DNA of 64,000 nucleotides from Symbiodinium microadriaticum (GCA_001939145.1 LSRX01001192.1:65944-129943); one strand, 5' to 3'; positions 11,701-22,522 are shown, numbered from the stretch's first letter. Notes: a model not told the origin generated them from the letters alone. Made by a program: numbers and translations.

Positions 11701-14700
11701 ATAAACCCCATAAACCCTGTAAACCCTATAAACCCCATATAAACCCTGTAAGCCCTAAACAAACCCTATAAACTGCCCCATGGAACCTCCAAGGGTAGTG
11801 GAACCCCCCTGAGCTGCCACGGCACAGGCGCTCGAGCTCCCAAGCGACTCTACAGGCGGCTGGCTGGTTTAATTTCCAGAGAGCAATGTATGGATGTTGT
11901 GCTGCTACTTTTTATGTGCGTGCACATAAAAAGTAGCAGCACAAGGTTCAGGGCAATTATGGATGCCCATTACTTTTTTTTGCAGCACTGCTGTTGTTAG
12001 CGTTGTTGTTTCCAGTCCGATTTTGCTAGAAGGATTAGTGTGACTAGTCTTGTTTTATTAGTACTGTCACCAGTACAGCTATAGGGCTGGTAGGGGTCGT
12101 TTGCATCTAGGTTTTTCGGGACAGTACAGCTTTTGGTTTAGGTTGCCAGGCAGCACGAGAAAGCAATGCGGAGAAGCAGCAGCCAGCATAAACGGAACCC
12201 CTGAAGCATCGCGGTGTTCATGATGACGGTGATGGTGGTGATGAAGTTGATGGTTGGTGGTGAAGTGGTCCTGATCGTAGTTGTGCTTTTTGCGACGTGC
12301 TGCTGCTGCTGATGATGATGTTGATGATCTACAGTGATGGTGATGATGGTCATGCTCGTGACGCCGCTGATGATTAGGAGGGTGAGGACGAGGTCGGGAA
12401 GGCCGAGCGCCGTGATCATCATAACATCGAGCCGCGAACTGCTATTCCTCAGATTGCCTTCCGTATCAACAATATCTCACACCAAAACCCTCTTCTAATT
12501 ATCAAGGTCCCCCATTTTCTGTTGATGGCCAGTGGTGGTTCAGAGCTTTCAGCCCTGAGAGGTGGACAGCACAAAGCTGGCAGAGCGCTTAGGAGGAGTC
12601 AGTTCTCCTAGGCTCATCCACCCTAAACCACGCATCCGAGACTGTACATCCTAAACCGTACAGTAAATCCATCCCAAACTCCGGAATCCTAAGCCTGATA
12701 TTTCAAGCCATAAACACTACCCACAAATCCCGAAACCCTAAGCCAGCAATCATAAACCCTAAAACACACAAGAATACAATCCGAAGCCCAAAACCTGCAC
12801 CTCTCTGAGCCCGACAGTGCGAAAGAAAGAGGCGACGGCCAAAGCGACATCTACGGAATCCTCGGGATCCTCCGCTTCCTCCGGGCCTTTCGGCTGGTAT
12901 TTGCAAGCTTTACTTGGAGGTTCATGGGTAGTTCTATGTGGGGCTATATATAAGGTAACTATAGCTAGAACCCATATTAGGGGACATATAACCATACTTA
13001 TAACTACCCATGAACCTCCAAGTATAATGGGCTCCATAGAGGTTTATGACTCGGAGGGTTCCCTTAACGGCTGCATGAGAAGTAAACGTGTTCTATAGGG
13101 GTTCATTCAAGGGTTCCTTTGCGGGTGCCTTGGCGAGGAGTGTTGTAGACTCTGCAGCTTTTTCTGGTTCGTGAGGATTTTCAGAGCCTTGTTCAGGGAG
13201 GGCTTCGGATTCTCGATTGAGCTGGCTGAGGCCCTAGTGCGGAAAAGCCCTGAGCAACACATATAAGCTTTCCTGGAGTTTTGGGATGGGGGGTCTTGAG
13301 TCGTGATTCTGGTTGGAGTCATAGGGAAAACCTTCGAGCTTCCCTGACAATTTATCCTACTAAATTATGACTATGCTAATCCCCATAACCGCAGAGAGCC
13401 CACAAACGAAACCTTACTGTAAACCACCGACTTCGCCTGGACTGTCCGAGTTGAAACTACCGACATCGCTGAACTCTAAAGCCACAAAGCCTAAATGCAG
13501 ACATCCCGAAAGCCGAAAAGCGTCACCCCCGAAGCGCCTTGCTGAGGAGAGTCAAGCCGGACCCCCGGACGGAACGGGGCTTGCCATCGATTTTTCTTGG
13601 ACATTTCTAAGGTTTGGCTTGCGAGTTTTGGTGATGAGGCTTTATGGTTTAGGGATCAGAATCTGGGGTTTCGGGATAGATGTCATGGCGGTGGTGATGA
13701 TTGGACACAGCAGACTTGTTGCCATTCTTGCTGCTCGTTTCTCCGGGTGTAGGGAAGGTCTTACCTTAATATGGGGTCGGATTGGTTGGTCAGAGCATTC
13801 CTTTGCAGTGCTTCGGTGCTTACAGTATTCCTCTCGTGGGCCTTCAGTCTGGATTTTTCACGGGTTGCTGCACAGCTCTTCGCATAAAAAGGGGGCAGAC
13901 GTTCTCTGAGCGTTTCCACATGTGGGGTTGAGATAGTCCGACCGTGCTTTCCGAAAGCTAACATGGCTCGAGTCAAGTGAAGCGAGCTCGAATGAGCGCT
14001 CAACTACGTGGCCTTGGTGTGCGGGGTGTTCCTGGTTGAAGTCTTCCAGCGTTGCGCGCTGCCTTAAGTGTTGTGAGCAGATCAACCAGTCTCGTCGCAG
14101 ATTAGGGCCGAGAGCTTGGAGGCAAGATTCCTAACCTACTCGACACGTCAAGCCCTGCGAGGAGCACGTGAAGTAGGGATTTGGTGAATGTAAAAAGGAA
14201 TGTTGGGGTGTGTTTTGATTTTTTAATTTTGGGAGTCACTCTGTCGTCGCCCATGACTCAACGTCCGACTCAGTAGGACCCACAAGCTCTGCTTCATGTG
14301 TATCTGTACCGACGACCCCTTTACTTTGCAAACTCTCTCGCCATGAGGTGGAGGCGAGACGCCGAACTGATTCCGAAACCCTCAGGAGCCCTTGGTTGAA
14401 AACCAACATGTAACATGGACACCTTCTAGAAACCCTTCTAGAAGCCTCTTTTCCATCGTAAAGCCCTAGAAACCTTGAGCCCGACCGAGGTGAAGAAGCT
14501 GCGTCAGTCTGCGGGCCTTTCCGATCAGCAGGCTGGGGCGACAAGCCTCCTTTCTCCTGCTTCAGCGTTTGAAGGTCAACCTAATCGGAATTACGGTAGT
14601 ACCAACATTATTCCTTAGGGTTCTTCATTCATGCGCTATATAACTTGCCCAAAAAGGCTCCGCACTTTGTGCTCGTCTGTGGTCGGGGTCCACACTGCCG

Positions 14701-15711
14701 TTGGGTGTGGGCTATCTCTTCCCATCGGGCGGCACGCATCAAAAGCTGCCGCGGCCACTGCGTGGCCCTCTGATTTTAGGGTCGGAATAATTGGTACTTG
14801 GAGGTTCATGGGTAGTTATAAGTAGGGTTATAAGTAGGGTAACTGTAGTTATACCCCATATCAGGGGACTTATAACCCTACTTATAACTACCCATGAACC
14901 TCCAAGTAATAAATACTCCGCCCATATTTTAGCACATAGCTGAAAAGCGTGATGCGTGAGTCGAGGCTTCATCTACAAACACAGTGGCCTCAGTCCGTTA
15001 AGACGTAGTGTTAGCAAGTATCTAGGCCCCTATGTTACACCATAAACAAACCCCTACACCAAGAAACTCCTAAATATTTAGCACAAGTAAATCCTGAGTC
15101 ATAGTACAGTAGTGACTGATCCTGAACATTCTATTATTTAACACACGGCCTTTTTACTTAGGAAACCCTATCAACAACCTGCAAAACTGTTTCAAGAGCC
15201 TGATAACAACCTTGCAAAAATCCTTGCCAAACCTTGTACATTGTTAATGCCTCGCAAAACTTTTGATGATTGGAATCCTTTGAAATCCTTTCAACATCCC
15301 AGTAGAACCCTTGTACCCTAAACCCGAAACCCCAAACCGTCTAATTCCTAAACCCTCCTGGCCAGGCAAGTGCGAATGGGAGTGCTGAAGTCCCAAGCTC
15401 AATACCCTAAACCCAAAACTCAAAACCCTAAAGGCTAAACCCAAAACCCCAAACCCCAAAAGCCCTCTGTGTGGCAGGTGGCGAAGATCCGGTCGAAGTT
15501 CGGCCTAAAACTCGAGGCCGGGATGGTGCTTTTCGTATAGGGGTCTCGATCGTTTTTTTGGAAATCTGCTTTCGGCTGATAAGGCTTTTTATCAGACCCC
15601 CTTCGAAAGATAAGCCCTCCCTAAAGCCTAAGACTCGAGTGAAGACATCCCACCCGAGGCCGGCAAGCGCGTGGAGCCACAGGAGTTCGAGCTCCGGCCT
15701 CGAATCTGCGG
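8781..15711 (+). CDS. Uncharacterised multi-exon gene of small exons
   Basis: Proposed exons: 8781-8880 (YSDLLDLSEETSASQILVAK...), 9633-9680 (PEIPEADFKQMLNK), 10111-10140 (DFEARGFTQS), 12818-12896 (RKKEATAKATSTESS...GPFG), 13197-about 13251 (EGFGFSIELAEALVRKSPEQ), 13535-13611 (RLAEESQAGPPDGTG), 14480-about 14574 (SPTEVKKLRQSAGLSDQQAG), 15478-15534 (VAKIRSKFGLKLEAGMVLF) and 15659-15711 (AGKRVEPQEFELRPRICG). Each follows an AG and has GC-rich third positions. Consecutive phases fit for most junctions, with Gly, Asp and Trp codons completed across introns. Links at 13251 and 14574 need GA donors and are uncertain. The last two exons resemble part of a ubiquitin-like fold (KIRSKFGL...MVLF.AGKRVEP), a weak inference. 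No name is proposed. Introns carry CCCTAAA/TTTAGGG sequence and three MITEs. Confidence 0.5.
11597..11792. mobile_element. MITE copy 1 (CTTGGAGG family), expanded
   Basis: It starts with the family terminus CTTGGAGGTTCATGGGTAGT and the inner ATAAGTAGGGTT/AACCCTACTTAT palindrome. The right arm is interrupted by a CCCTATAAA-type array before the terminal CCTCCAAG at 11785-11792. TA is present on the left; the right flank is altered. Confidence 0.75.
11897..11944. repeat. Perfect 23-bp inverted repeat with 2-nt loop
   Basis: Bases 11897-11919 are the exact reverse complement of 11922-11944, separated by GT. The arms begin TTGTGCTGCTAC. No family terminus is recognised. Confidence 0.9.
12913..13022. 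mobile_element. MITE copy 2 (CTTGGAGG family), 110 bp
   Basis: Terminal inverted repeats (about 24 bp) begin CTTGGAGGTTCATGGG and end CCCATGAACCTCCAAG, with TA on both sides (12911-12912 and 13023-13024). It lies in the intron directly after the exon ending at 12896. There is no coding capacity, so it is non-autonomous. A TA target duplication points to Tc1/mariner-type mobilisation (inference). Confidence 0.9.
14797..14906. mobile_element. MITE copy 3 (CTTGGAGG family), 110 bp
   Basis: Same termini and same 110-bp length as copy 2, TA on both sides. The inner arms ATAAGTAGGGTTATAAGTAG and their complement extend the inverted repeat to about 45 bp each, so the element is almost wholly palindromic. 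Confidence 0.92.
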
Positions 15712-15783
15712 GCTTAGGGCTTAGGGTTTAAGGCTTAGGGCTTAGAGTTTAGGGTTTAGAGCTTAGGGTTTAGGGTTTAAAGG
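15712..15783 (+). repeat. TTTAGGG-like array directly after an exon
   Basis: Degenerate GGCTTAGGG/GGTTTAGGG units begin at the GC donor of the exon ending at 15711. The facing CCCTAAA-like tract of the preceding introns is at about 15303-15465. Confidence 0.88.
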
Positions 15784-15846
15784 GTTTGGCATGCCTTGCG
15801 CACTTTAATTGCGCACCGTCAGGCTAAGACAAAGGTTTTGGGCGCA

Positions 15847-15911
15847 TACCCAGAGAGCCCAATACCCCTTAACTAAAGAATATACCTTAAGTTATAGGGG
15901 CTCTCTGGGTA
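15847..15911. repeat. Hairpin: inverted repeat TACCCAGAGAGCCC
   Basis: TACCCAGAGAGCCC (15847-15860) pairs with GGGCTCTCTGGGTA (15898-15911) around an A/T-rich loop, inside an intron. Confidence 0.7.
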
Positions 15912-16534
15912 CTATGCCTTCCTCTCTGAGTTTCCGACAACCAGGGGCTGGAGGTAGGAGGCTTCCTTTTTGCAACGCTGACCCCATCTGATGTTGGTAG
16001 CACTAAGTGTGAGAGTCGAAACCCCAAACCCTAAACCCCAAACCCGAAACCTTAAACCCTAAGCCTAGGTGGGAGGGAAAAAAAGGAAGTGTAGGCCTGC
16101 TTATGACAGCCCCCTTGAGGAAAGCAGTGAGCCGAGAGGCTTCAGGGGTTTCGGCCGCAGCATCTTAGTCATGATTATTATGGTTAGTGTTTTTATTATG
16201 GTTATTATTACTACTATGATTATTTTTTTCCAGGGTTTGGGATGCAGAGACTTGGGGTTGAGGCGCTTGAACTTGAGTGAGTGCAGCAAAACAAAGGGAT
16301 AGGGAAGGAGTGGGACCTGAGTAGGAGGAGTAGAAGTGAGAGCGCAGGTCGTATGTCGGAGTCGAAACAGCGAGAGAGAGAGGAGGATGTAAAGTGTTCC
16401 CCACGACTGCGAAAGACGCTGGCCCAGGTCCAGTAGGACGCAGTAGAGCCAGAGGCTTCCCCAAGCCCAGGGCCGCGGCCAAATTAGCCGCGGCACCTGT
16501 CGACGGAGGCTACCATAAAGAGCGCTGCTGCCAG

Positions 16535-17689
16535 ATGCTGCACGTCCGAATGCTCTCCGGTGGAGACATGAGCATACCTCTCGAGGAGCTGGGTATCGAT
16601 GACGTCAAGGGCTTGAAGCGGCACCTGAGTCACCTACATGGATTTCCTCGGGGGTTTCGGCAGAGGCTCGTTTATGATGGTAGGGTTCTGGAGGATGTTG
16701 CCAAGCTGGACTGCTCCATGGACCTGGATCTCGTTCTCTTGAACTTCGCCGAGGTCTCCCAGGAGCAGGTGGATGACTTTGTAAAGGCTGCTTATCACTG
16801 CTCCATGGCCGAGGTGGAGTCCAAGCTGAGGCTGCCCCAAGATCCCGACTTGAGCCGGAAAGAGGGGGTCACAGCTTTGATGGCAGCATCTTACGGAGGT
16901 CGTGTCGAAGTCGTGAGCTTATTGCTCGAGGCCGGAGCAGACCCGAACCTGGGAATGGATACAGGTACTCAGGCTTACCCGTTGAGCCAAGCATGTCACG
17001 GACGTCATGTCGAAGTCGTCCGCCTGCTACTGGATGCCGGCGCCGACGCGAATGTGGTAGGCGACGGGGTGGGCACCACAGCTTTGATGACGGCATCTGA
17101 CATAGGTCATGCCGAAGTAGTCCACTTGCTGCTGGATGCCGGTGCCGACACTAACCTGGCAGACATCGCCGGCCGCACAGCCGTGATGCGGGCATCTGCG
17201 AAAGGTCATGTCGAAGTAGTCCGCTTGCTGCTTGAAGCCGGCGCCGATGCACATGTCGCGGACAGAGGCTGCTGCACAGCTTTGATGTTGGCATCTGAGA
17301 CAGGTCATGTCGAAGTAGTCCGCTTGCTGCTGGATGCCGGCACCGACGTAAACGTGGCAGACTTCCCCGGCCAAACAGCCTTGATGTCGGCATGTCAGAA
17401 TAGCCATGTCGAAGTCGTCCGCTTGCTGCTGGAAGCTAATGCCGACACGAACATGGCACACGGCTGTGGCGACACAGCTTTGATGTTGGCATCTGGGAGA
17501 GGTCCTGTCGAAGCAGTCCGCTTGCTGCTGAAAGCCCGCGCCGATACTAAGATGATGGCGCGAGGCGACACAGCTTTCATGAGGGCAATGTATGGTACTT
17601 ACAGAGGTCATGCCGAAGTGAGCCGTTTGCTGCTGGAAGCCGGGCGCCGCCGGCGCAAAGCGGATGTGACAGGGGTCATGCCGAAGTAG
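16535..17689 (+). CDS. Ubiquitin-like/ankyrin-repeat protein (C-terminus frameshifted)
   Basis: An intronless frame that I start at the ATG at 16535, where the homologous domain begins (MLHVRMLSGGDMS). An upstream in-frame ATG at 16394 would add 47 low-complexity residues. Residues 1-75 look like a ubiquitin-like fold (ALKQHL-type helix GLKRHLSHLHGFPRGFRQRL, then YDGRVLED). About eight ankyrin repeats follow, each close to TALMxASxxGHVEVVRLLLD and ending AGADxN. The repeats are alike at the DNA level, suggesting recent internal duplication. Ankyrin arrays bind proteins; the partner is unknown. The frame ends at TAG 17687-17689, but the next repeat continues in another frame, so the terminus is a frameshift product. 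It lies between exons of small-exon genes on the same strand, possibly in an intron. Confidence 0.82.
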   Translation: MLHVRMLSGGDMSIPLEELGIDDVKGLKRHLSHLHGFPRGFRQRLVYDGRVLEDVAKLDCSMDLDLVLLNFAEVSQEQVDDFVKAAYHCSMAEVESKLRLPQDPDLSRKEGVTALMAASYGGRVEVVSLLLEAGADPNLGMDTGTQAYPLSQACHGRHVEVVRLLLDAGADANVVGDGVGTTALMTASDIGHAEVVHLLLDAGADTNLADIAGRTAVMRASAKGHVEVVRLLLEAGADAHVADRGCCTALMLASETGHVEVVRLLLDAGTDVNVADFPGQTALMSACQNSHVEVVRLLLEANADTNMAHGCGDTALMLASGRGPVEAVRLLLKARADTKMMARGDTAFMRAMYGTYRGHAEVSRLLLEAGRRRRKADVTGVMPK

Positions 17690-17828
17690 TCCGCTTGCTG
17701 TTGGAGGCCGGTGCTGGCAAGGAACAAGCATAGGGGTAACAACTGACAATAGCCGTGACGACGGCCCCAGATGTGGGTCATGTGCAAGTTGTGAGCCTGC
17801 TGCGTCGCTGACGGCATCTGAAAAGCAA
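17674..17828 (+). pseudogene. Decayed ankyrin repeats after the frameshift
   Basis: From 17674 a shifted frame reads GHAEVVRLLLEAGAGKEQA to a stop at 17731-17733. At 17752-17815 another piece reads AVTTAPDVGHVQVVSLLRR to a stop, and a third frame from about 17806 reads SLTASEK. These are remnants of two or three further repeats broken by indels. Confidence 0.6.
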
Positions 17829-17929
17829 GGGCAGCTGCCTAAATCCGAAGCCCTGCCATAAACCCATGAAGCCTCGGCCTCGACTTCCCTGAGTGATTTT
17901 GTTGTCTCTCCGTTGTTTGAGCTTCCCAG

Positions 17930-18331
17930 GCGCTTCATGTACGATCTCTTCAAGTCCGCCAAGCAGACGCAGGCTGCGAGCTCTTCAGGGCTAAGTATGG
18001 GGCCGCCGTCGGCGTCGTCGTCGTCGTCGTAGTAGTAGTAGCAGCAGCAGCAGCAGCAGTAGTAGTGGCAGTAGCGGTAGCGGTAGTGGGAGCAGGAGCA
18101 GTAGCAGTAGCAGTAGTGGGTGTGAGCAGCGGCAGACACTGATGCTCTCAGCAACGGTCTAGTATGTGGTCGCCAGTAAAGGAAGCTAGGTCTGTCGCCA
18201 AGACAAATAAGCACGAAAGCGGCTACTTAATAGCCCATGCCAGTACGGTCATCTTCAACATTTGTGGCCATGCAAGACGTTCGTGTCTGCAGGTTGCCGC
18301 GTCCTGGCATAAGAAGCAGCAGCAGGCCTAA
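17930..18331 (+). CDS. Two exons of an unassigned gene
   Basis: Exon 17930-about 17993 encodes RFMYDLFKSAKQTQAASSSG. Its single leading base would complete a Gly codon with the exon ending at 15711 (GG|G), so it may continue that gene across the ankyrin gene. Exon 18293-18331 reads VAASWHKKQQQA and ends in TAA. Both follow clear AG acceptors. Just after the first exon lies a TCG/AGT/AGC trinucleotide tract (18009-18118). Confidence 0.4.
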
Positions 18332-18865
18332 AGTAAACCCCACCTAAAGGGACATCCATTATCAACCTTTCAGGTCTCGAGTTTGGAGTGGAGTTTTTGG
18401 GTTCCGTCTTTCTGGTGCAGAACCCCCACCCCCACTAAACCTTGCAGCCTAGGGCCTAGGGCCTAAATCCTCGGACTACTCGGACCTACCCTCACCGCCA
18501 AACCCGAGTCCATCTCAAGGGTTCAGGGTCTGAACGCGATAAATAGCTCGTGTAGAGCCCCTCAACGGGCGTCTGATGTGTCCGTCGCAGGACCAAACTC
18601 TAAGCCCCAAGCTTCGAAGCCGAAATCCAAAACCCAAAACCCAAGCTTCGAAAAGCCCCGAAAAGCGAGATCCTAAACTGGACGCGTGGATTCGCATAGT
18701 CGAAGCCTTCCCTGCCTCTGGCATCTAGTCTAGAGAGTCGAAACTCGAGACACCCGAGCAGGGCAGAGGGTGAAGTCGAGCCGAGCCACCGAAGGGGTGT
18801 AGGAGAAAGCCCTGAACATCTGAAGCCCTGACCCTAAATTCTAACACTGAGAGGCTGCACAACAG

Positions 18866-18892
18866 AAGATCCAGGAGCTGATTCAGGCCTGA
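18866..18892 (+). CDS. Possible terminal micro-exon
   Basis: After an acceptor AG at 18864-18865 the frame reads KIQELIQA and stops at TGA. Codons are typical of the other exons, but the piece is very short. Confidence 0.22.
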   Translation, partial: KIQELIQA

Positions 18893-19259
18893 GAAGGGTG
18901 CTACTCGTGAGACTTTTAAATAAGTTTAGGGCTTCAAATGGTGTCTTAGATCTGCACATGCCCACTGGGTTGAGAGTTTCTGGCAATTGAATCATCACGA
19001 AGGAAAAAGGGTCTTGGGCATGTTCTTCATGCTTCTTTGCAGGATTTGCAATAGGACTTTATAGGGCTTTCATGCGCTTGTTGGAGGATTTCTTATAAGA
19101 GTCGTTAAAAGGTTGTTATTGGAAGGATGTCATGGGAGACGTGAAATAGGCTCCTTAGCGATTTCGAGCCCTGCTTGAAACAACTACTTAGCAAATCCCT
19201 GAGCGAAATGCTAGGAGTGTGCCCACAAGTGTGGTTGCAGCCGGAGCCTTCAATCGTAG

Positions 19260-19261
19260 TT

Positions 19262-19317
<56 letters not shown>

Positions 19318-19324
19318 CGCAGTG

Positions 19325-19394
<70 letters not shown>

Positions 19395-20330
19395 NNNNNN
19401 NNNNNNNNNNNNNNNNNNNNNNNNNNNNNNNNNNNNNNNNNNNNNNNNNNNNNNNNNNNNNNNNNNNNNNNNNNNNNNNNNNNNNNNNNNNNNNNNNNNN
19501 NNNNNNNNNNNNNNNNNNNNNNNNNNNNNNNNNNNNNNNNNNNNNNNNNNNNNNNNNNNNNNNNNNNNNNNNNNNNNNNNNNNNNNNNNNNNNNNNNNNN
19601 NNNNNNNNNNNNNNNNNNNNNNNNNNNNNNNNNNNNNNNNNNNNNNNNNNNNNNNNNNNNNNNNNNNNNNNNNNNNNNNNNNNNNNNNNNNNNNNNNNNN
19701 NNNNNNNNNNNNNNNNNNNNNNNNNNNNNNNNNNNNNNNNNNNNNNNNNNNNNNNNNNNNNNNNNNNNNNNNNNCTTCTGCTTCTACTTCTACTTCTACT
19801 TCTACTTCTACTTCTACTTCTACTTCTACTTCTACTTCTACCTCTACTTCTACGACTACTTCTACGATGCGGCTGCTGCTGCCGCTTGCTACTACTGATA
19901 CTGCTGCTCCTGCTACTGCTATTCCTACTCCTAGCCCTACTCCTACCTGCTGTTACACCTACTCCTACTTCTCCTCCTACTTCTATTGTTACTACAACGA
20001 CGACGACTGCTACTACGACTGCTGTGACTACCACGACTACGACGACGACGACGACGACTACGACGATGCCACGACTACCACGACAACCGCGACCACGGCG
20101 ACCACCACGACCACCACGACTACCACGACTACCGCGACCACCATGACTACCACGACCGACGACGACGATGACCACGACTACCACGACTACGACGACTGCG
20201 ACGGCTACCACTATACCACTACTGCTACCTCTACGACTATTGCTACCGCTATCGCCACTGCTGCCGCTACTGCTTCTGCTGCATCGATGCCTGCTGCTGC
20301 GACTCTTGCTGCCAGAGCGAATGCTAATGC
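19260..20330. repeat. Trinucleotide-repeat region with a 380-N gap
   Basis: (AGT)n (19260-19394) runs into an assembly gap at 19395-19774. After it come CTT/CTA units, then mixed CGA/CTA/CCA triplets to about 20330. Long frames here are homopolymeric or two-letter (poly-Val, Ser, Thr, Leu, Arg) in several frames at once, so none is a gene. Confidence 0.92.
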
Positions 20331-21128
20331 TCAGGGTGGTCAGCAGTACGTGCTACCCACATGCAGAAGCCGCAAGAGTGCTTCGAGTTCGCACTTGTTC
20401 TCCACGAACATGCAAGACTTCCGGAAATAAGCGAAAATGTGGAAAGTGATGGAACGTACATGATCCAACAGGTCAGAGGTTGTCTTAGATTCTCCATTGA
20501 AGAGGGACGGAGGGCGCCCTGCTACGGAATTGTTTGAGAACCCTCGAGGCATTGGTCTGGCAGGGCCCTGGTGTGCTTGTGAAGCTTCCCGCTGTTTTGG
20601 AGTATGTTATAGGGATCTTCGACAATGGAATTTGTGGCTTACCTTCTTTGAGAACTTCCAGAACTCTGGAGCACCAAAGCCGCCCTGAGCCTGGCATGAG
20701 GAGAATCTTGTGGAAGGCAGCCTCGGGCTAGCTGAGATGTTCTGGGTGGTGCGCTTGCCGGAGCCTCGCGAGGTTTGGGGCTTGAGGCATGAGGCCTTAG
20801 GGTTACGGTTTGTGGTCAACAAGCAGAAGGCTGAAAGGTTTGTAGTTTGTAGTGCTGCCGGGATCTGGATCTAGCAGGCGCTTCAACGAGTAGCTCTGTA
20901 CTAAATGTCTGTCTGTCTGATGATGTTGCCCCATGACACCGTTGCACACTTAGAGCGAATACTTAATTGATACTGTTGCGGCATACTTCTTCAGTGCAGC
21001 GTTTGCATTCCTTAATGGTTCCTGTGGCATGCCCAAGGTACGATGATGCGCGATCCGAGGACCCACAGCTCACGTTCAAACAGCCTTGCAGCTCTTTCTC
21101 CAGTGCTTGCAGTCTTGGCGAAGCCTAC
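20331..21128. other. Stretch without a supported gene
   Basis: Unique-looking sequence with several overlapping frames of 60-100 residues on both strands, none with consistent coding character or a recognisable domain. TTTAGGG-like traces are rare here. Confidence 0.4.
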
Positions 21129-22492
21129 ATGTTGTCGATGGTGGTTGTATCCGAGTGCGTGTACATACATATCTACATGCTTTCATTTGCGCAAAAGGTT
21201 CCACCGCGAAAGGAGGGGCTCGAGGCCACAAACGTTTTGTCTTCTTTGAATCAAGGAAGCAGATTCTGACATAGCTCACTAGTTGCATTTGCAGTAGTAT
21301 GCCTTGTTTGTGTTAAAGATTGAGATCTCTACTGCAATTCATCAATCTCCGAAATTCGGACATCGTCATGTTCCGTGGAGCTCCCTGACTTCACACCGGG
21401 GTTTGGTCAAACATTCAAAACGAATATCTAGCACATTGGTGTCCAGGATCGATGTTGTTTGCCCGTAGCCATGTTAATTCATCATGTGCACCACATTCCT
21501 AAGTAGAAACCAGAACCGCTTCGAGGTCTTTTGGAGTCGTCCAGCACGGCGTACACTGCAGCTCGAGAGAAGAAGTTGCAGTGAAACGGATTCTGAAGAG
21601 TGGCAACCGCGACATCCAGCAGATAGCGAACGAGCTGGATGTTGTGAAAAGCACCAAGCACAAGAACCTTTGCCTGATGCTGGAATTGCTCGACACTCCC
21701 GACTTCCTTTACATTGTGCCAACCGCTGACAGCTCTTGGGATTAGTCGTTCTCCGAAGTACTTCCCGTACTTCCCCACAGGCATGTGTCAAGTGTTTGTG
21801 GCCCGAGGTGTTGCCGTATGCCAGCCAAGGCGACATGGCAAAGTGCCTTTCCCGGGAAGAGGAACAACGATTTCCCCTCGGACTGGCCTTCCGATACTTC
21901 GAAGACATTGCAGCCGGCGTGGCGCATCTTCATGAGCACAACATCGCGCACAGAGACTTGAAGCCGGAAAACGTGTTGATTCACCACCAGACTGCGTTGG
22001 TGCCCGACTCCGGCTGTGCTTGCTGGTTCACACCCAAAAGGGTGCTGACCGGTTCCCCTGGAACCGTGGTGTATGCAGCTGCCGAGGTGGTTGGTAAGCC
22101 ACGACATGGAGGGCAGCGAGGGTATGTGCTGCCGTTTGCGGACTTGTGGTCGCTGGGAGTCACTTTGTTTGAGATGCTTTCTGGCGCGCGACCTTTCCGG
22201 ATATTCCAGCAGCTAGTTCATTCACTTAGTTCGCGCGTTGCTGGTTACCGCGAGTGTTAAGGCAGTTGCAATCGGCAAGATACACTCTCCCAGTGCAGCG
22301 CATCTCATTGCAAGTGTGATCCGGCTAAAGCCACAGGAGCGGATGTCTGCAGCGGCATGTGCTGATGCGTTGAAGCTCTGGAATCATGGCCTGTGCACTT
22401 TGTGCTCCTTGCGCTTGCCTTCGCGAGCGAGGAAACTTGAAGCTAGCGTGGATGCGGATCGCACCATGAGCCTGCGGGCGCACCAGAGGATA
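21129..22492 (+). repeat. Dispersed segmental duplication, copy 1
   Basis: From GTTGTCGATGGTGG to GGGCGCACCAGAGGAT this region matches 59957-61801, in the same orientation and about 39 kb away. It covers the whole kinase gene and about 380 bp upstream. Copy 1 lacks 393 bp present in copy 2 (60190-60582). Confidence 0.88.
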
Positions 22493-22522
22493 GCCAATGT
22501 CACAAACTGTGGCGGTGATTAG
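21515..22522 (+). CDS. Protein kinase-like gene, copy 1 (DFG changed to DSG)
   Basis: A Ser/Thr-type protein kinase fold spread over at least three exons. N-lobe (frame of 21575): SFGVVQHGVH glycine-loop remnant, EEVAVKRILK with the ATP-binding Lys, then a helix-C-like NELDV and DTPDFLYIVPT. The C-lobe exon starts at or just before 21808: VLPYASQGDMAKCL hinge, HRDLKPEN catalytic loop (21949-21972), activation region, and PFADLWSLGVTLFEMLSGARPF. The last exon is in another frame, LIASVIRLKPQERMSAAAC, ending at TAG 22520-22522. Small introns of about 50-80 nt are inferred at 21715-21807 and 22235-22295. The Mg-binding DFG is DSG (22006-22014) and the first two glycines of the loop are missing, so catalytic activity is doubtful; it may be a pseudokinase or a pseudogene. 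Substrate unknown. Confidence 0.65.

Noticed and set aside
17027-18214. A 395-residue open frame on the minus strand
   Set aside because: It is antisense to the ankyrin gene. Its regular Cys/His/Gln pattern is the mirror of the repeated ankyrin DNA, and it runs into a triplet tract.
19105-20430. Frames of 320-400 residues through the N gap
   Set aside because: They consist of unknown residues plus two-letter repeats from triplet arrays.
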